Notes: generated from the letters alone by a model not told the origin. DNA of 64,000 bases from DATFVA01 sp963747755 (GCA_963747755.1 CAVVGK010000002.1:1-64000); one strand, 5' to 3'; numbered from the stretch's first letter, positions 43,317 through 53,027 are shown. Made by a program: numbers and translations.

Positions 43317-43550
43317 ATGGAAAAAATTATTAGCGGATTAAAAATTATAATCGATAGAGATATGTGCATCGGTACAGCTAACTGTATCAGGGTTGCCGGT
43401 GAAGTTTTTGAACTGGATAATCAGAAGATTGTGACCTTCAAATCTGATTTAAAAGAAACTAACCAGAGAACTTTGGTTGAGGCCTGTTCGGTTTGTCCTG
43501 TTAGTGCATTAACCGCTGTTGATGGAGATGGGAACCAGATAGTCCCTTAA
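43317..43550 (+). CDS. Small ferredoxin with a CxxTxxC cluster motif
   Basis: 77 residues. The first cluster motif is 'DRDMCIGTANCIRVAGEVF', where the second of three expected cysteines is Thr (CxxTxxC), and the partner motif is 'VEACSVCPVSALTAVDGDG'. Ferredoxins lacking this Cys often hold a 3Fe-4S cluster or use another ligand for 4Fe-4S. They pass electrons to P450s or other oxidoreductases; no such partner is adjacent. AGGGAGA lies ten bases upstream of the ATG. Confidence 0.85.
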   Translation: MEKIISGLKIIIDRDMCIGTANCIRVAGEVFELDNQKIVTFKSDLKETNQRTLVEACSVCPVSALTAVDGDGNQIVP

Positions 43551-43627
43551 TTCTTTATTTGTAGTATTAAACACACTTACAACAGCACATAATAACATTT
43601 TGGATAGGAAAGAGCAGGAGGTGTATT

Positions 43628-44101
43628 TTGGATGAGAACGTATTAACCAGGGAACTTATAAATTTATTGGGCAAGGAACAGGCACACGTATCCCTTGAAA
43701 ATTCGCTGGAAGGGTTAAATCCCGGAAACAGGACAAAAAAGCCCGGCAAAGGGCTCCATTCTGTCTGGGATGAGCTTGAGCATATAAGGATCACCCAGGA
43801 GGACATTTTACAATATATGATAAACCCTGACTGGAAATCTCCTTCATGGCCAGAAGAATACTGGCCGTCTGACACGAACAAAGTAACAGATGAAGCATGG
43901 AATAAATCCATTGAACAGTGCATTTCCGACCGGAATAAGATGATAAAAATTATTGAAGAAAAGGCAGCTGACATTACCGGAAATATTCCTCACGCTGAAG
44001 TTCATACTTATCTCAGGGAAGTGCTTATAGCTGCCCAGCACAACTCTTATCATATTGCACAGATTGCGCTGATTAGAAAAATGCTCGGCAACTGGAGGTA
44101 G
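43628..44101 (+). CDS. DinB-family protein
   Basis: 157 residues, a four-helix DinB_2-type bundle. Predicted metal-binding histidines lie in 'HSVWDELEHIRITQEDIL' and in 'AAQHNSYHIAQIALIRKML', the usual two-site pattern. 'YWPSDTNKVTDEAWNKSIE' matches the loop typical of Bacteroidota members. Relatives are metal-dependent thiol transferases or of unknown role. The start is TTG with AGGAGG seven bases upstream, which decides it. Confidence 0.85.
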   Translation: MDENVLTRELINLLGKEQAHVSLENSLEGLNPGNRTKKPGKGLHSVWDELEHIRITQEDILQYMINPDWKSPSWPEEYWPSDTNKVTDEAWNKSIEQCISDRNKMIKIIEEKAADITGNIPHAEVHTYLREVLIAAQHNSYHIAQIALIRKMLGNWR

Positions 44102-44154
44102 CTTCTACCCTGCCATAATAGTGGAACTTTTCATCCTTTTAGTTAAATTCTCTT

Positions 44155-46269
44155 ATGTTTGAAGCAAGAAAAAGCCGAAAGCTTAAAAAAGAACTAAGAC
44201 TGCTTGATGTCTATGCGATCGCAACAGGTACAACCTTAAGCAGCGGTTTCTTCCTGCTGCCGGGACTTGCGGCTTCTGTAGCCGGTCCGGCAATTGTTTT
44301 AGCCTACCTTCTGGCAGTTGTTCCTCTCGTTCCTGCAATGTTCAGCGTGGTTGAACTTGCAACTGCAATGCCCAGAGCAGGGGGTGTATATTTTTTTCTT
44401 GATAGAACTCTGGGTCCAATGTTCGGCACCGTCGGAGGTCTCGGTACCTGGTTTGCTCTCATATTAAAAGTATGTTTTGCTTTAATTGGAATGGGCGCAT
44501 ATATCGCACTTTTCATACCCTCAATTTCCATTATCCCCGTAGCAGTAACCCTGGCCGTATTAATTGGGATTCTTAACCTTCTAAGCGTCAAGGGAAGCGG
44601 CAAACTCCAGGTGATTTTAGTCCTTATCCTGCTGGCAATACTCGCCTTATTTCTTGCGGGAGGAACACCCCGGATAAATTTTTCAAACTTTAAGGGTTTC
44701 TTTGATCCCGGTTTTGATGCAATATTTTCTGCAACCGGACTGGTTTATATTAGTTATGTGGGTATCACGAAAGTTGCAAGTTTATCTGAAGAGGTTAAAA
44801 ATCCTGAAAGAAATCTTCCACTGGGCATCTTCCTTTCTCTAGGGACTTCATTTTTGGTTTATGGAGTGGGTACAGCGATAATGGTAGGAGTTATTCCGAT
44901 CAATGAACTAATGGGAGATCTTACACCGGCAGCCACGGCTGCGGAGAAATTCTTTGGAAAAACAGGAGTCATTTTAACTTCTATCGGAGCAATTATAGCA
45001 TTTATCTCTGTGGCAAATGCCGGTACACTAAGTGCATCACGCTACCCTTTTGCAATGAGCCGCGATCGTATTATGCCTCATATTTTTCAGCGGCTGTCTC
45101 CTCATGGAATACCGTATATATCAATTATCCTGACAATCGTTATCATCGTTCTAATTATAGTTTCCTTCGACCCCACAAAGATTGCAAAACTTGCAAGTGC
45201 TTTTCAGCTTCTGATGTTCGCATTCGTTTGCCTCGGGGTTATCGTAATGCGTGAGAGCAGGATCGAATCATACGATCCGGGGTACAAATCGCCGCTATAT
45301 CCCTGGATGCAGCTGGTCGGTATTGGTGCTGCTATTTTTCTTATTTTTAAAATGGGATGGCTCGTTATTTCGTTTTCAGCCGGACTCATTATTCTTGCTG
45401 TGTTATGGTACAGGTTTTTTGCTTATGGTAAAGTTCAGAGACAGGGAGCCGTATATCATATTTTTGAGAGGCTCGGTAGATCAAGATATACAGGACTAGA
45501 CAGCGAGCTTAGAGGAATTCTGAAAGAAAAGGGTTTAAGGGAAACGGATCCTTTTGATGAGATTGTTACAAGAAGTTTTGTTCTTGATATAAACGAAAAA
45601 ACAGAATTTAGTGAAGCTGCCAAACAGGCGGCTGTGTTATTCTCGCAGGTCGTGTATGTTGATGCCGGTATACTGGCAAATAAATTCGATGAGGGAACTA
45701 AAATCGGACTGACTCCTGTAACGCATGGAATTGCACTACCTCATTTCAGACTGGAAAATATTATAAAGGCCGAGATGGTTCTGGTTCGGGCGCTGAAGGG
45801 CGTCCATATTAAGTTTAATAACCCGATAACAGGCACACAGGATGATGAAGCTGTGGTAAAAGCACTTTTCTTCCTTGTTAGTCCTGAAAGAGACCCGACC
45901 CAGCACTTAAGGATCCTTGCCCAGATTGCAGGCAGGGTTGATGATGATAATTTTGCTGAAGAGTGGGAGAAGGCCCGAAACGATCAGGAACTAAGAGAAG
46001 CACTCCTTCATGATGAAAGGCTTATGCTGGTTCATATAGGTCGGCATGAACCTTCCGCTTTTATGATTGATAAAGCACTTAAGGATATTCACATCCCGAA
46101 AGGGTGCCTTGTTGCTTTTCTCAGAAGAGAGGGAGAAACTATTGTTCCGGATGGAAACACTGTATTTATGGATGGCGATAATCTGACAGTAATCGGTGAC
46201 CCGAAGAGTCTCGAAGAATTAAAGACACAGATAAGTGAGAAGAGAACGTCAAAAAGGATCCTGCGCTGA
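44155..46269 (+). CDS. APC permease fused to PTS EIIA-type and RCK_C domains
   Basis: 704 residues. Residues 1-430 are an APC-superfamily permease with 12 helices ('YAIATGTTLSSGFFLLPGL', 'AMPRAGGVYFFLDRTLG', 'SLSEEVKNPERNLPLGI'). Residues about 450-605 form a PTS EIIA type 2 domain; 'TPVTHGIALPHFRLENI' holds the His that is phosphorylated in true EIIA proteins. The last ~80 residues ('IHIPKGCLVAFLRREGE', 'VFMDGDNLTVIGDPKSL') match RCK_C/TrkA-C, which binds nucleotides or ions. Transport of an amino acid or cation would be regulated from the cytosol. No EIIB/EIIC gene is nearby; phosphorylation is conjecture. Confidence 0.88.
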   Translation: MFEARKSRKLKKELRLLDVYAIATGTTLSSGFFLLPGLAASVAGPAIVLAYLLAVVPLVPAMFSVVELATAMPRAGGVYFFLDRTLGPMFGTVGGLGTWFALILKVCFALIGMGAYIALFIPSISIIPVAVTLAVLIGILNLLSVKGSGKLQVILVLILLAILALFLAGGTPRINFSNFKGFFDPGFDAIFSATGLVYISYVGITKVASLSEEVKNPERNLPLGIFLSLGTSFLVYGVGTAIMVGVIPINELMGDLTPAATAAEKFFGKTGVILTSIGAIIAFISVANAGTLSASRYPFAMSRDRIMPHIFQRLSPHGIPYISIILTIVIIVLIIVSFDPTKIAKLASAFQLLMFAFVCLGVIVMRESRIESYDPGYKSPLYPWMQLVGIGAAIFLIFKMGWLVISFSAGLIILAVLWYRFFAYGKVQRQGAVYHIFERLGRSRYTGLDSELRGILKEKGLRETDPFDEIVTRSFVLDINEKTEFSEAAKQAAVLFSQVVYVDAGILANKFDEGTKIGLTPVTHGIALPHFRLENIIKAEMVLVRALKGVHIKFNNPITGTQDDEAVVKALFFLVSPERDPTQHLRILAQIAGRVDDDNFAEEWEKARNDQELREALLHDERLMLVHIGRHEPSAFMIDKALKDIHIPKGCLVAFLRREGETIVPDGNTVFMDGDNLTVIGDPKSLEELKTQISEKRTSKRILR

Positions 46270-46327
46270 AATTAAACTTTTAAGCTGATCATCTGTCTAA
46301 TTATAATAAGTTCAGGCCGGAGAAGAA

Positions 46328-47113
46328 ATGAATAAGATTTTAATAAGCTTAGTTTTTATTCTAATTCTGTTGATGACAGGATGCAGCAGTACTTTGGAAA
46401 TGACAAGCAATCCTGTTCCAGGCAGCATAAATATTAATGGCGACGCTGCCGATTGGGGATCTGACCTTAAATACATCCCTGATGAAAAAGCTGCTGTCGG
46501 TATCTCCAACGATAAATCTTATTTTTATCTATGTTTAACTACCGCTGATATGAGTAAAGTTATGCCTATGTTCGCAGGCGGATTCACCGTCTGGCTGAAA
46601 AATGAAAATAAGGGTGACGAAATGATCGGGGTGAAATATCCTCTTCATAACATTGTTAATGAATCACGCATTATGGTTAATCCGGGCGAGTTCAGAGAAA
46701 AGGGAAGGGGAATGATGATCTCAAAAATGATTAATAACCAGGATGAGATCAGGATATTAAATAAAGATAAGTATCCGGTAACTGTGATATCAACATCAGA
46801 CAGCAGCGGACTAAAGGCAGCAATAGGCTATAATAATGATCAGTTTATTTATGAGTTAAGGGTTCCTCTGAAAGTTGATAATCAGAATAAATACGGACTC
46901 AACGCCCGTTCCGGCGATAAGCTTCTTGTTAAACTTGAAACAGAAAAACCTGATAGGGAAAATTTTGGCGGCCGGGCAAACGGTGACGGAATGAGACCAG
47001 GCGGTGAGATGGGAGGGGGTTTTCCCGGAGGCGGCAGGGGAATGCGGCCCGGTGGTGAAGGTAAAGGTTCCTTCGAACCGGTGGATTTTTCTCTTGAGGT
47101 TACTCTAAATTAG
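46328..47113 (+). CDS. Lipoprotein with a carbohydrate-binding-like domain and Gly-rich tail
   Basis: 261 residues. A lipoprotein signal ends 'LLMTGCSS'. 'SININGDAADWGSDLKYI' and 'VGISNDKSYFYLCLTT' fit the start of a CBM9-like/DOMON-like beta-sandwich, and 'GYNNDQFIYELRVPLKV' its later strands. The last ~45 residues are Gly-, Met-, Arg- and Pro-rich and repeat 'GMRPGGE' twice, with 'GGGFPGGGRG' between. The ATG follows GGAGAAG. Its 3' end overlaps the convergent lpxA stop by four bases. Likely outer-membrane attached; ligand unknown. Confidence 0.65.
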   Translation: MNKILISLVFILILLMTGCSSTLEMTSNPVPGSININGDAADWGSDLKYIPDEKAAVGISNDKSYFYLCLTTADMSKVMPMFAGGFTVWLKNENKGDEMIGVKYPLHNIVNESRIMVNPGEFREKGRGMMISKMINNQDEIRILNKDKYPVTVISTSDSSGLKAAIGYNNDQFIYELRVPLKVDNQNKYGLNARSGDKLLVKLETEKPDRENFGGRANGDGMRPGGEMGGGFPGGGRGMRPGGEGKGSFEPVDFSLEVTLN

Positions 47114-47925
47114 GTGCGCTTAGTATCTGTTCTTAAAGCTTCCAGAGCCCTGCCGTTTTTACCTGCTGCACTGGATTCTATTGATTCTATTAATTCGCGG
47201 ATATAAACATTTCCTTCGAACTCTCCTTCCCGCAGCAATCTGATTTTATCCTGCCTTGGCATTTCATCGACAAAAAGAATTATGAAAGCCTTCCTGAGCA
47301 GGGAAATATCGGTTTGACTGAAATTTCTCCGCTTCAATCCCTCGGTATTTATGCTTCTTTCTCTTGACGGATTTCCTTCAATTATCACGAAAGGGGGTAC
47401 ATCCCGGTTTACCCTGCTCATAAAACCTATAAAGCAGTTCCGGCCTATTGTTACAAACTGATGAACGCCGACAAGTCCCCCTATATAAGCAAAATCCTTA
47501 ATGACGATATGTCCCGCAAACTGAGTTCCATTAGCAATAATTATATTATTGCCAAGCATGCAGTCGTGGGCAATATGTGAATAGGCCATAATGAGGTTAT
47601 TATTTCCAATAATTGTCTTCCCCTCATTCGCAATCGTTCCCTGCTGTATAGTAACACATTCTCTTATCGAATTGTTGTCGCCTATAATAACTTCAGAAGG
47701 TTCGCCCTTATATTTAAGATCCTGGTTTATGTTTCCTACGACCGCCCCGGGGTGTATAACATTTCCGCGTCCCAGCTTAAGTGGACCATACAAAACTGCA
47801 TGATCCTTCAGGATACAGCCGTCGCTTATTTCAACTTTTCCCCGGATTACACAGTAAGCACCTATCTCGATATTGTCTCCGAGAATTACTTCCTTCTCTA
47901 TGATTGCTGTAGGATGAATGTTCAT
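47110..47925 (-). CDS. lpxA: Acyl-ACP:UDP-N-acetylglucosamine O-acyltransferase
   Basis: 271 residues. It transfers a 3-hydroxyacyl chain to UDP-GlcNAc, the first step of lipid A synthesis. The left-handed parallel beta-helix shows as hexapeptide repeats from 'IHPTAIIEKEVILGDNIEI' to about residue 185. 'MAYSHIAHDCMLGNN' holds the catalytic His. The C-terminal helical domain ('LKRRNFSQTDISLLRKAFI') is complete. Here lpxA is alone, not beside lpxC/fabZ or lpxD, and 26 kb from lpxB-lpxK. Confidence 0.96.
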   Translation of the reverse strand: MNIHPTAIIEKEVILGDNIEIGAYCVIRGKVEISDGCILKDHAVLYGPLKLGRGNVIHPGAVVGNINQDLKYKGEPSEVIIGDNNSIRECVTIQQGTIANEGKTIIGNNNLIMAYSHIAHDCMLGNNIIIANGTQFAGHIVIKDFAYIGGLVGVHQFVTIGRNCFIGFMSRVNRDVPPFVIIEGNPSRERSINTEGLKRRNFSQTDISLLRKAFIILFVDEMPRQDKIRLLREGEFEGNVYIRELIESIESSAAGKNGRALEALRTDTKRT

Positions 47926-47984
47926 TTAAATTATAATTTTTGCTGCTACAAAAAATAACGATAATTTGAACAAATTGGTGTAAA

Positions 47985-48013
47985 TAAAAAAGGCCCGTCG
48001 GGATGACGGGCCT
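47985..48013 (-). terminator. Intrinsic terminator after the OPT transporter
   Basis: On the minus strand AGGCCCGTC and GACGGGCCT form a 9-bp stem with loop ATCCC, followed by TTTTTTATT. It lies about 20 bases past the OPT stop and before lpxA, so lpxA is transcribed separately. Confidence 0.9.
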
Positions 48014-48033
48014 GAAATTAAGTGTTGATAAAT

Positions 48034-50016
48034 TTATTCTACTTCCGGTTTTCCTCTCAAAGAATCCCAGATCATATAAACGCAAATAAGTGCAAACATA
48101 ATTAATGCAAGCAGTTCTGCTGAATGCGATTCGGCCCATTCAAGGTTAACCCAGTTATAACCAAGATATCTCAGGAATGCGCTTATAACTCCCATTAATG
48201 CACCACCGGCAATAAAACCGGAAGCAATAAGGGTCCCGCGTTCTCTTCTTGCATTATTAATTTTTGGATCCTTGCTTCTTGTTGATACAAAGTGAGCAAT
48301 CAATCCTCCCACCAGAAGAGGGGTATTAAGTTCAAGAGGAATATACATACCTAGAGCGAATGCAAGTGCCGGAACACCTATCATCGTGAGAACCAGTGCA
48401 AGGATCGCTCCGACTATGTAAAGCATCCAAGGTGCAGGCTGCTGGGCCATCAACGGCTGGATTACTGCGGCCATTGCATTTGCCTGGGGTGCTACAAGGG
48501 CACCTTCTCCGGTAAATCCATACGTATCGTTTAATATCATTATGACATAACCAACGGTTAACGCTGATACTAAGACTCCCAGGAATTTCCATCTTTCCTG
48601 CTTGTAGGGCGAAGTTCCCAGCCAGTATCCGATTTTAAGATCGGTAATGAAACCGCCTGCCATTGAGAGGGCAGTACAGACAACCCCGCCTATTATAAGC
48701 GCAGCAACCATTCCTGACTCTCCCTTCAGTCCAACAGATGTCAGTATGATTGAAGACAGAATCAATGTCATTAATGTCATTCCGCTTACGGGGTTGGTTC
48801 CGACAATTGCAATTGCATTAGCAGCAACTGTGGTAAACAGGAAGGCTATAAGCATCACTATAAATAATCCTGTAAGTGCCCATCCTATGTTATGAACAAC
48901 TCCAAAGTGGAAGAAGACCAGAAGAAGAATTGCAGTTGCAATAACGCCGAACACAATTACTTTCATCGACATATCGCGGTGGGTTCTGATATGTTCATCA
49001 TCTCCCTTTTTCTTTGCAAAGAGTTCCTTAACACCCATCGTGACGGCACCCTTAATAATCTTTGAGGATCGTATGATACCGATTATTCCTGCCATTGCGA
49101 TGCCTCCTATACCTACGTGCCGGATATAGGTACGGAACAACTCTTCGGCGCTCATCTGGCTGACAAGCTTAGTTACTCCGTAGCCCAGCGGTACAGCAAG
49201 GTCGGCACCAATATAAGAAACCAGTGGAACCAGCAGGTACCAGGAGACAAAAGAACCTGCGCAGATTATGGCCGCGTATTTTAAACCGACTATATAACCC
49301 AATCCCATTACCGCAGCACCGACATTCAGCCTGAATACAAGCTTGAACTTGTCTGCCAATACCTCACCGAATCCAACCACTCTTGTTGTGAATGTTTCGC
49401 TCCACCACCCGAAGGTTGCAATTATGAAATCGTATGCACCGCCTATAAGACCGGAAACAACAAGTACCACTGCCTGCTTTCCGCCTTTTTCTCCCGCTAC
49501 GAGAACTTCTGTAGTCGCAGTTGCTTCAGGAAAAGGAAACTTCCCATGCATTTCGGCAACGAAGTACTTTCTGAAGGGAATTAAGAAAAGGATTCCCAGA
49601 ATACCTCCGAATACCGAAGCAAGGAAGATCTGGAAAAAGTGAGCCTGCAGGTTCAGGATATAGAGAGCCGGGATTGTGAAAATCGCGCCTGCTACAATGA
49701 GTCCTGAATTCTGACCGATCGACTGAATAATCACATTTTGTCCAAGAGCACCCTTCATCTTGGTTGCAGCGGAGAGACCTACAGCAATAATTGCGATTGG
49801 TATGGCTGCTTCAAAAACCTGTCCAATTTTTAGTCCAAGGTAGGCAGCAGCCGCAGAAAAAAGTACTGCCATCAGCAAACCGACAATCACAGAGTAAGGT
49901 GTTACCTCTTTCGGCTTCTGACTTGCTGTCATTAGAGGGACATATTCCTCTCCCGGTTTCAGCTCTGAATATGCATTCTCCGGGAGACCTTTAACTTTTT
50001 CTATTTGTTCGCTCAT
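48034..50016 (-). CDS. OPT-family oligopeptide transporter
   Basis: 660 residues with about 14-16 membrane helices. The N-terminal 'SVIVGLLMAVLFSAAAAYL' and 'QNVIIQSIGQNSGLIVAGA' are OPT signatures; 'GKFPFPEATATTEVLVAGE' is the bacterial OPT form of the conserved loop. The C-terminal part has 'GMYIPLELNTPLLVGGLIA' and 'IASGFIAGGALMGVISAF'. It imports peptides or metal-chelating peptides; the exact substrate is unknown. It follows the S8 protease by 11 bases, so peptide release and uptake are probably co-expressed. Confidence 0.93.
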   Translation of the reverse strand: MSEQIEKVKGLPENAYSELKPGEEYVPLMTASQKPKEVTPYSVIVGLLMAVLFSAAAAYLGLKIGQVFEAAIPIAIIAVGLSAATKMKGALGQNVIIQSIGQNSGLIVAGAIFTIPALYILNLQAHFFQIFLASVFGGILGILFLIPFRKYFVAEMHGKFPFPEATATTEVLVAGEKGGKQAVVLVVSGLIGGAYDFIIATFGWWSETFTTRVVGFGEVLADKFKLVFRLNVGAAVMGLGYIVGLKYAAIICAGSFVSWYLLVPLVSYIGADLAVPLGYGVTKLVSQMSAEELFRTYIRHVGIGGIAMAGIIGIIRSSKIIKGAVTMGVKELFAKKKGDDEHIRTHRDMSMKVIVFGVIATAILLLVFFHFGVVHNIGWALTGLFIVMLIAFLFTTVAANAIAIVGTNPVSGMTLMTLILSSIILTSVGLKGESGMVAALIIGGVVCTALSMAGGFITDLKIGYWLGTSPYKQERWKFLGVLVSALTVGYVIMILNDTYGFTGEGALVAPQANAMAAVIQPLMAQQPAPWMLYIVGAILALVLTMIGVPALAFALGMYIPLELNTPLLVGGLIAHFVSTRSKDPKINNARRERGTLIASGFIAGGALMGVISAFLRYLGYNWVNLEWAESHSAELLALIMFALICVYMIWDSLRGKPEVE

Positions 50017-50027
50017 AAGATATTACC

Positions 50028-52823
50028 CTATTTAAAGTTTATTGTAATTGGCAATTCATATTCTATTTCTTTAGAGGCTGAATTAGTAAAGGTAACTATA
50101 CCGTAAACCTTTGTCCCTTCTGGCATAGCATACGATGGCCGGGAGTAATTCAGGTAGAGTCTTTGTTCAATAGAAGGATAAAGTGATAATCCGCCCCTTG
50201 AGCTGCCAGTTATTGAAAACTGCGGCTGAGAGTTCATTTCGGTAATCTCTTTAACTGAGACTGTCATACTATCAGAAGCATTTGTAAAGGCAGGAGCCAG
50301 AATATAAGTCAGGTTGGTATTTCCATGTGACTCCTCAGGTGAAATTGAGATGCTGCCCGTTCTATAGCTCAGACCATCCTTGGCAAGTGCTAGGCCGCTG
50401 TCATCCATTATCTCGTATGCAAAATCGGTTACTTTATTATAATCTTTGCCGCTTAGTGTAATTTCGAAAGTTTTGGAAGCTTCACCCTCTTTGAAACTAA
50501 ATGGGTATTTGAAGATTCCCTTTCCGTTCAGTTTGAATTCATGGGCTTGAACGTATCCTTCAAGCTGTCCTGAAACCGAATATGTTTTCTGATCATTAAA
50601 GTAATTGATGATGTCTATACTATTTTCATTTCCCGTCAATTCGTTGGCATCAATTCTTTTTATACTGTTGAATTCTACTTCAAGATCATACACTGAAGTT
50701 GTATCCGAAAGAAAATAACTCTCTACCATAACTTCATAAACTCCCGGATTCAGGTTATAATAGTTGCCATCGATGAATTCATTATCATTAAGAGAGGACA
50801 GCAGGCGTGACCGCTCAATTGGTCTTCCATTCGGGTCAGCTATCCTGTAAAGAACATTGGTGTACTCCTTTCCGCTTTCACTCAGCTTGATGTGCATAGT
50901 GGTTTCACCTGCAGGTAAATCAACAAAATACCTGTTAACCATACCCACAGCAGCCTTCTCATTTTTCCATTCCATACGGTAATTGTTTGAAGCATTGAAC
51001 TCATATGGAATAATAACCGTGGCAAGCATATCAAATTCAGGCATTTTGGTATAGTCATCGCGAACAGCAGAGATTCTTCCGCAGTATAACCCGGGTTTGG
51101 TGAGTTTTGATTTATCAAATTGAACGTTTATAGCAGTGGGCTGGTCATTACGGATATAGGTTTTCTTTTGAATTGGTTTAATCCAGTCGGCATCTGTTTT
51201 TATATCAAATCCCCTATAGAACTTAGTCTCATCCTGGAAATTATCTCTTTTGACGATATAATTGAAAGTTTCCTTTCCTGTTATAAAAGAGCCGTCCCTT
51301 AGATATAAATTGGGAGCTTTATTATCAGGCATATTTGGTGCAAGCGAAGTTATTGTGTAGTGCTCATAATTCTTCACCTCACCCTGTTCGATATATTTCT
51401 TGAGCAGTTCCCATGCTCTCGCAGCGTTGATATAGCCATGTCCCTGGTCAATCCAGGAATAATTTTCCATATAAACTGCGCTTTGCCTTACGGCTTGGTA
51501 TAGAAGTTCGGAAGGAATTTTTATGTCAGGATACTCCTTCACGGCAGCGCTTAACAAAAGCGACATAACCCCGGTAGAATAAGGAGATGCCATACTGGTT
51601 CCCCAGAACCTGTCTGCAGGCATATAATTCGGCACTGTAGAGAAAGCTGCGCCTGGCGATACAACATCAGGTTTATTAACCTCACCGCCTCTTGATGAGA
51701 AGTCGAGGATGATATCATGAGTCAGCCTTGCTCCATACAAATCCCGCCCGATATTCTTTGTTAAAACAGCACCGGAAGAAAAAACATAATCTGCAGAGGA
51801 AGGAAGTCCCTGTGAAGAAACTGACGGCCCTTCATTCCCATTGGCCACGCAGATGTAGAGATACGGATTTTCCTTCATAAGCTTTGTAATCAAATCTTCC
51901 ATTTCAGCTTTACCCTCAATCTCTGCCCCGATTCCGAAGCTCATATTTACGATGCAGGGTTCCTTCCTCTCTTTGGAGATTTTGTCAGCATACAGGTAAG
52001 CTTTCTTCATACTTTCGGTAACCGTGGCTCCGCCCGTAAACAGGTTATTACCAAGTTTGAGCCCGATTACTTTCGCACCGGGAGCCACGCCGTTAATTGT
52101 TGATCCATCGATCATATAACCGGCTGCAATCCCTGCGACGTGAGTTCCGTGAAAACCATCATCGAAAAAGAGCGATATTCTTTTCTCATCCGGGTATACA
52201 TTTATTGCAAAAGTAAGAGGTGCGAGGGAGGCTGAGGTTTTAATATGAAAATCCTGCTGATCCTTGTCATAATTTTTAACGGGCTGATCGTCGGAGAGAT
52301 CACCATCGCCATTCATATCAAAATATGTTTCCCAATCACCTGATTTATCCTTGAATGTAACCATATAGTATTTGTCATCTGTATCTCCGTCGCCGTTAAG
52401 ATCAGCCGAACCGGAATTGGAATTGATGAGCTGTTTTTCTGTAAGTACACCTATAAAATACTCGGTATCGGGAGCTTTGATTTTATCAGCCCCTTTTACA
52501 AAATAACCCATATCATCATTTACAAAATTTCCGTCATCCTCATCGGCTTCATATATTGGTATATCGCCTTCGCCTGTAAAGTCACGTACATCTATTACCT
52601 TGGTTTCTCCTGTTGAGGTTTTCTGCAAGCCAGCAATGCCCATATCAACGCCGGTATCAAGAATAAAAATTATTGTTCCCCTGCCGTCATATTCAGGATG
52701 AAGGCTGAGGAATTCTGAGACTCCCGTTGGATTTAAGTCGAGAAATGTCTGTGTTGAATCTTGCCCATACATAAAAGCAGAAGCAAACAGAAGCAGAATC
52801 ATTAATATTTTTTTAGAATACAT
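50028..52823 (-). CDS. Secreted S8 serine protease of tripeptidyl-peptidase II type
   Basis: 931 residues with a signal peptide (about 1-20). The catalytic triad is complete: Asp56 in 'FILDTGVDMG', His225 in 'GFHGTHVAGIAAG', Ser410 in 'WGTSMASPYSTG', with oxyanion Asn330 in 'VANGNEGPS'. The ~170-residue insertion between Asp and His is characteristic of TPP2 and includes two acidic, EF-hand-like loops ('DLNGDGDTDD', 'DMNGDGDLSDD') that may bind calcium. The C-terminal ~500 residues are beta-rich. No T9SS sorting domain is present, so it may stay periplasmic or membrane-bound. It leads into the OPT transporter. Confidence 0.93.
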   Translation of the reverse strand: MYSKKILMILLLFASAFMYGQDSTQTFLDLNPTGVSEFLSLHPEYDGRGTIIFILDTGVDMGIAGLQKTSTGETKVIDVRDFTGEGDIPIYEADEDDGNFVNDDMGYFVKGADKIKAPDTEYFIGVLTEKQLINSNSGSADLNGDGDTDDKYYMVTFKDKSGDWETYFDMNGDGDLSDDQPVKNYDKDQQDFHIKTSASLAPLTFAINVYPDEKRISLFFDDGFHGTHVAGIAAGYMIDGSTINGVAPGAKVIGLKLGNNLFTGGATVTESMKKAYLYADKISKERKEPCIVNMSFGIGAEIEGKAEMEDLITKLMKENPYLYICVANGNEGPSVSSQGLPSSADYVFSSGAVLTKNIGRDLYGARLTHDIILDFSSRGGEVNKPDVVSPGAAFSTVPNYMPADRFWGTSMASPYSTGVMSLLLSAAVKEYPDIKIPSELLYQAVRQSAVYMENYSWIDQGHGYINAARAWELLKKYIEQGEVKNYEHYTITSLAPNMPDNKAPNLYLRDGSFITGKETFNYIVKRDNFQDETKFYRGFDIKTDADWIKPIQKKTYIRNDQPTAINVQFDKSKLTKPGLYCGRISAVRDDYTKMPEFDMLATVIIPYEFNASNNYRMEWKNEKAAVGMVNRYFVDLPAGETTMHIKLSESGKEYTNVLYRIADPNGRPIERSRLLSSLNDNEFIDGNYYNLNPGVYEVMVESYFLSDTTSVYDLEVEFNSIKRIDANELTGNENSIDIINYFNDQKTYSVSGQLEGYVQAHEFKLNGKGIFKYPFSFKEGEASKTFEITLSGKDYNKVTDFAYEIMDDSGLALAKDGLSYRTGSISISPEESHGNTNLTYILAPAFTNASDSMTVSVKEITEMNSQPQFSITGSSRGGLSLYPSIEQRLYLNYSRPSYAMPEGTKVYGIVTFTNSASKEIEYELPITINFK

Positions 52824-52949
52824 AAATATCCCCGGATACTTTATTTGTTAGTAAATTAAGTGGAATTAAATAAATTAAATGAAATTCTTCGGCAGGAAAA
52901 TCTGAAATTAACGATATGATGTTTATAGCCATTAATCCAAAAATACATT

Positions 52950-52980
52950 TTAAGTGGCAGCCTAAAATTACGTACATTTG
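52950..52980 (+). promoter_or_regulatory. Candidate promoter of rsmI
   Basis: TTA (52950-52952, one mismatch to TTG), exactly 20 bases, then TACATTTG (52973-52980), a perfect TAnnTTTG. Transcription would begin about 40 bases before the rsmI ATG. Confidence 0.5.
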
Positions 52981-53027
52981 TATAGAGTGACAATCAAATA
53001 TTATTTTTTATACAAATTATTTAGTAT

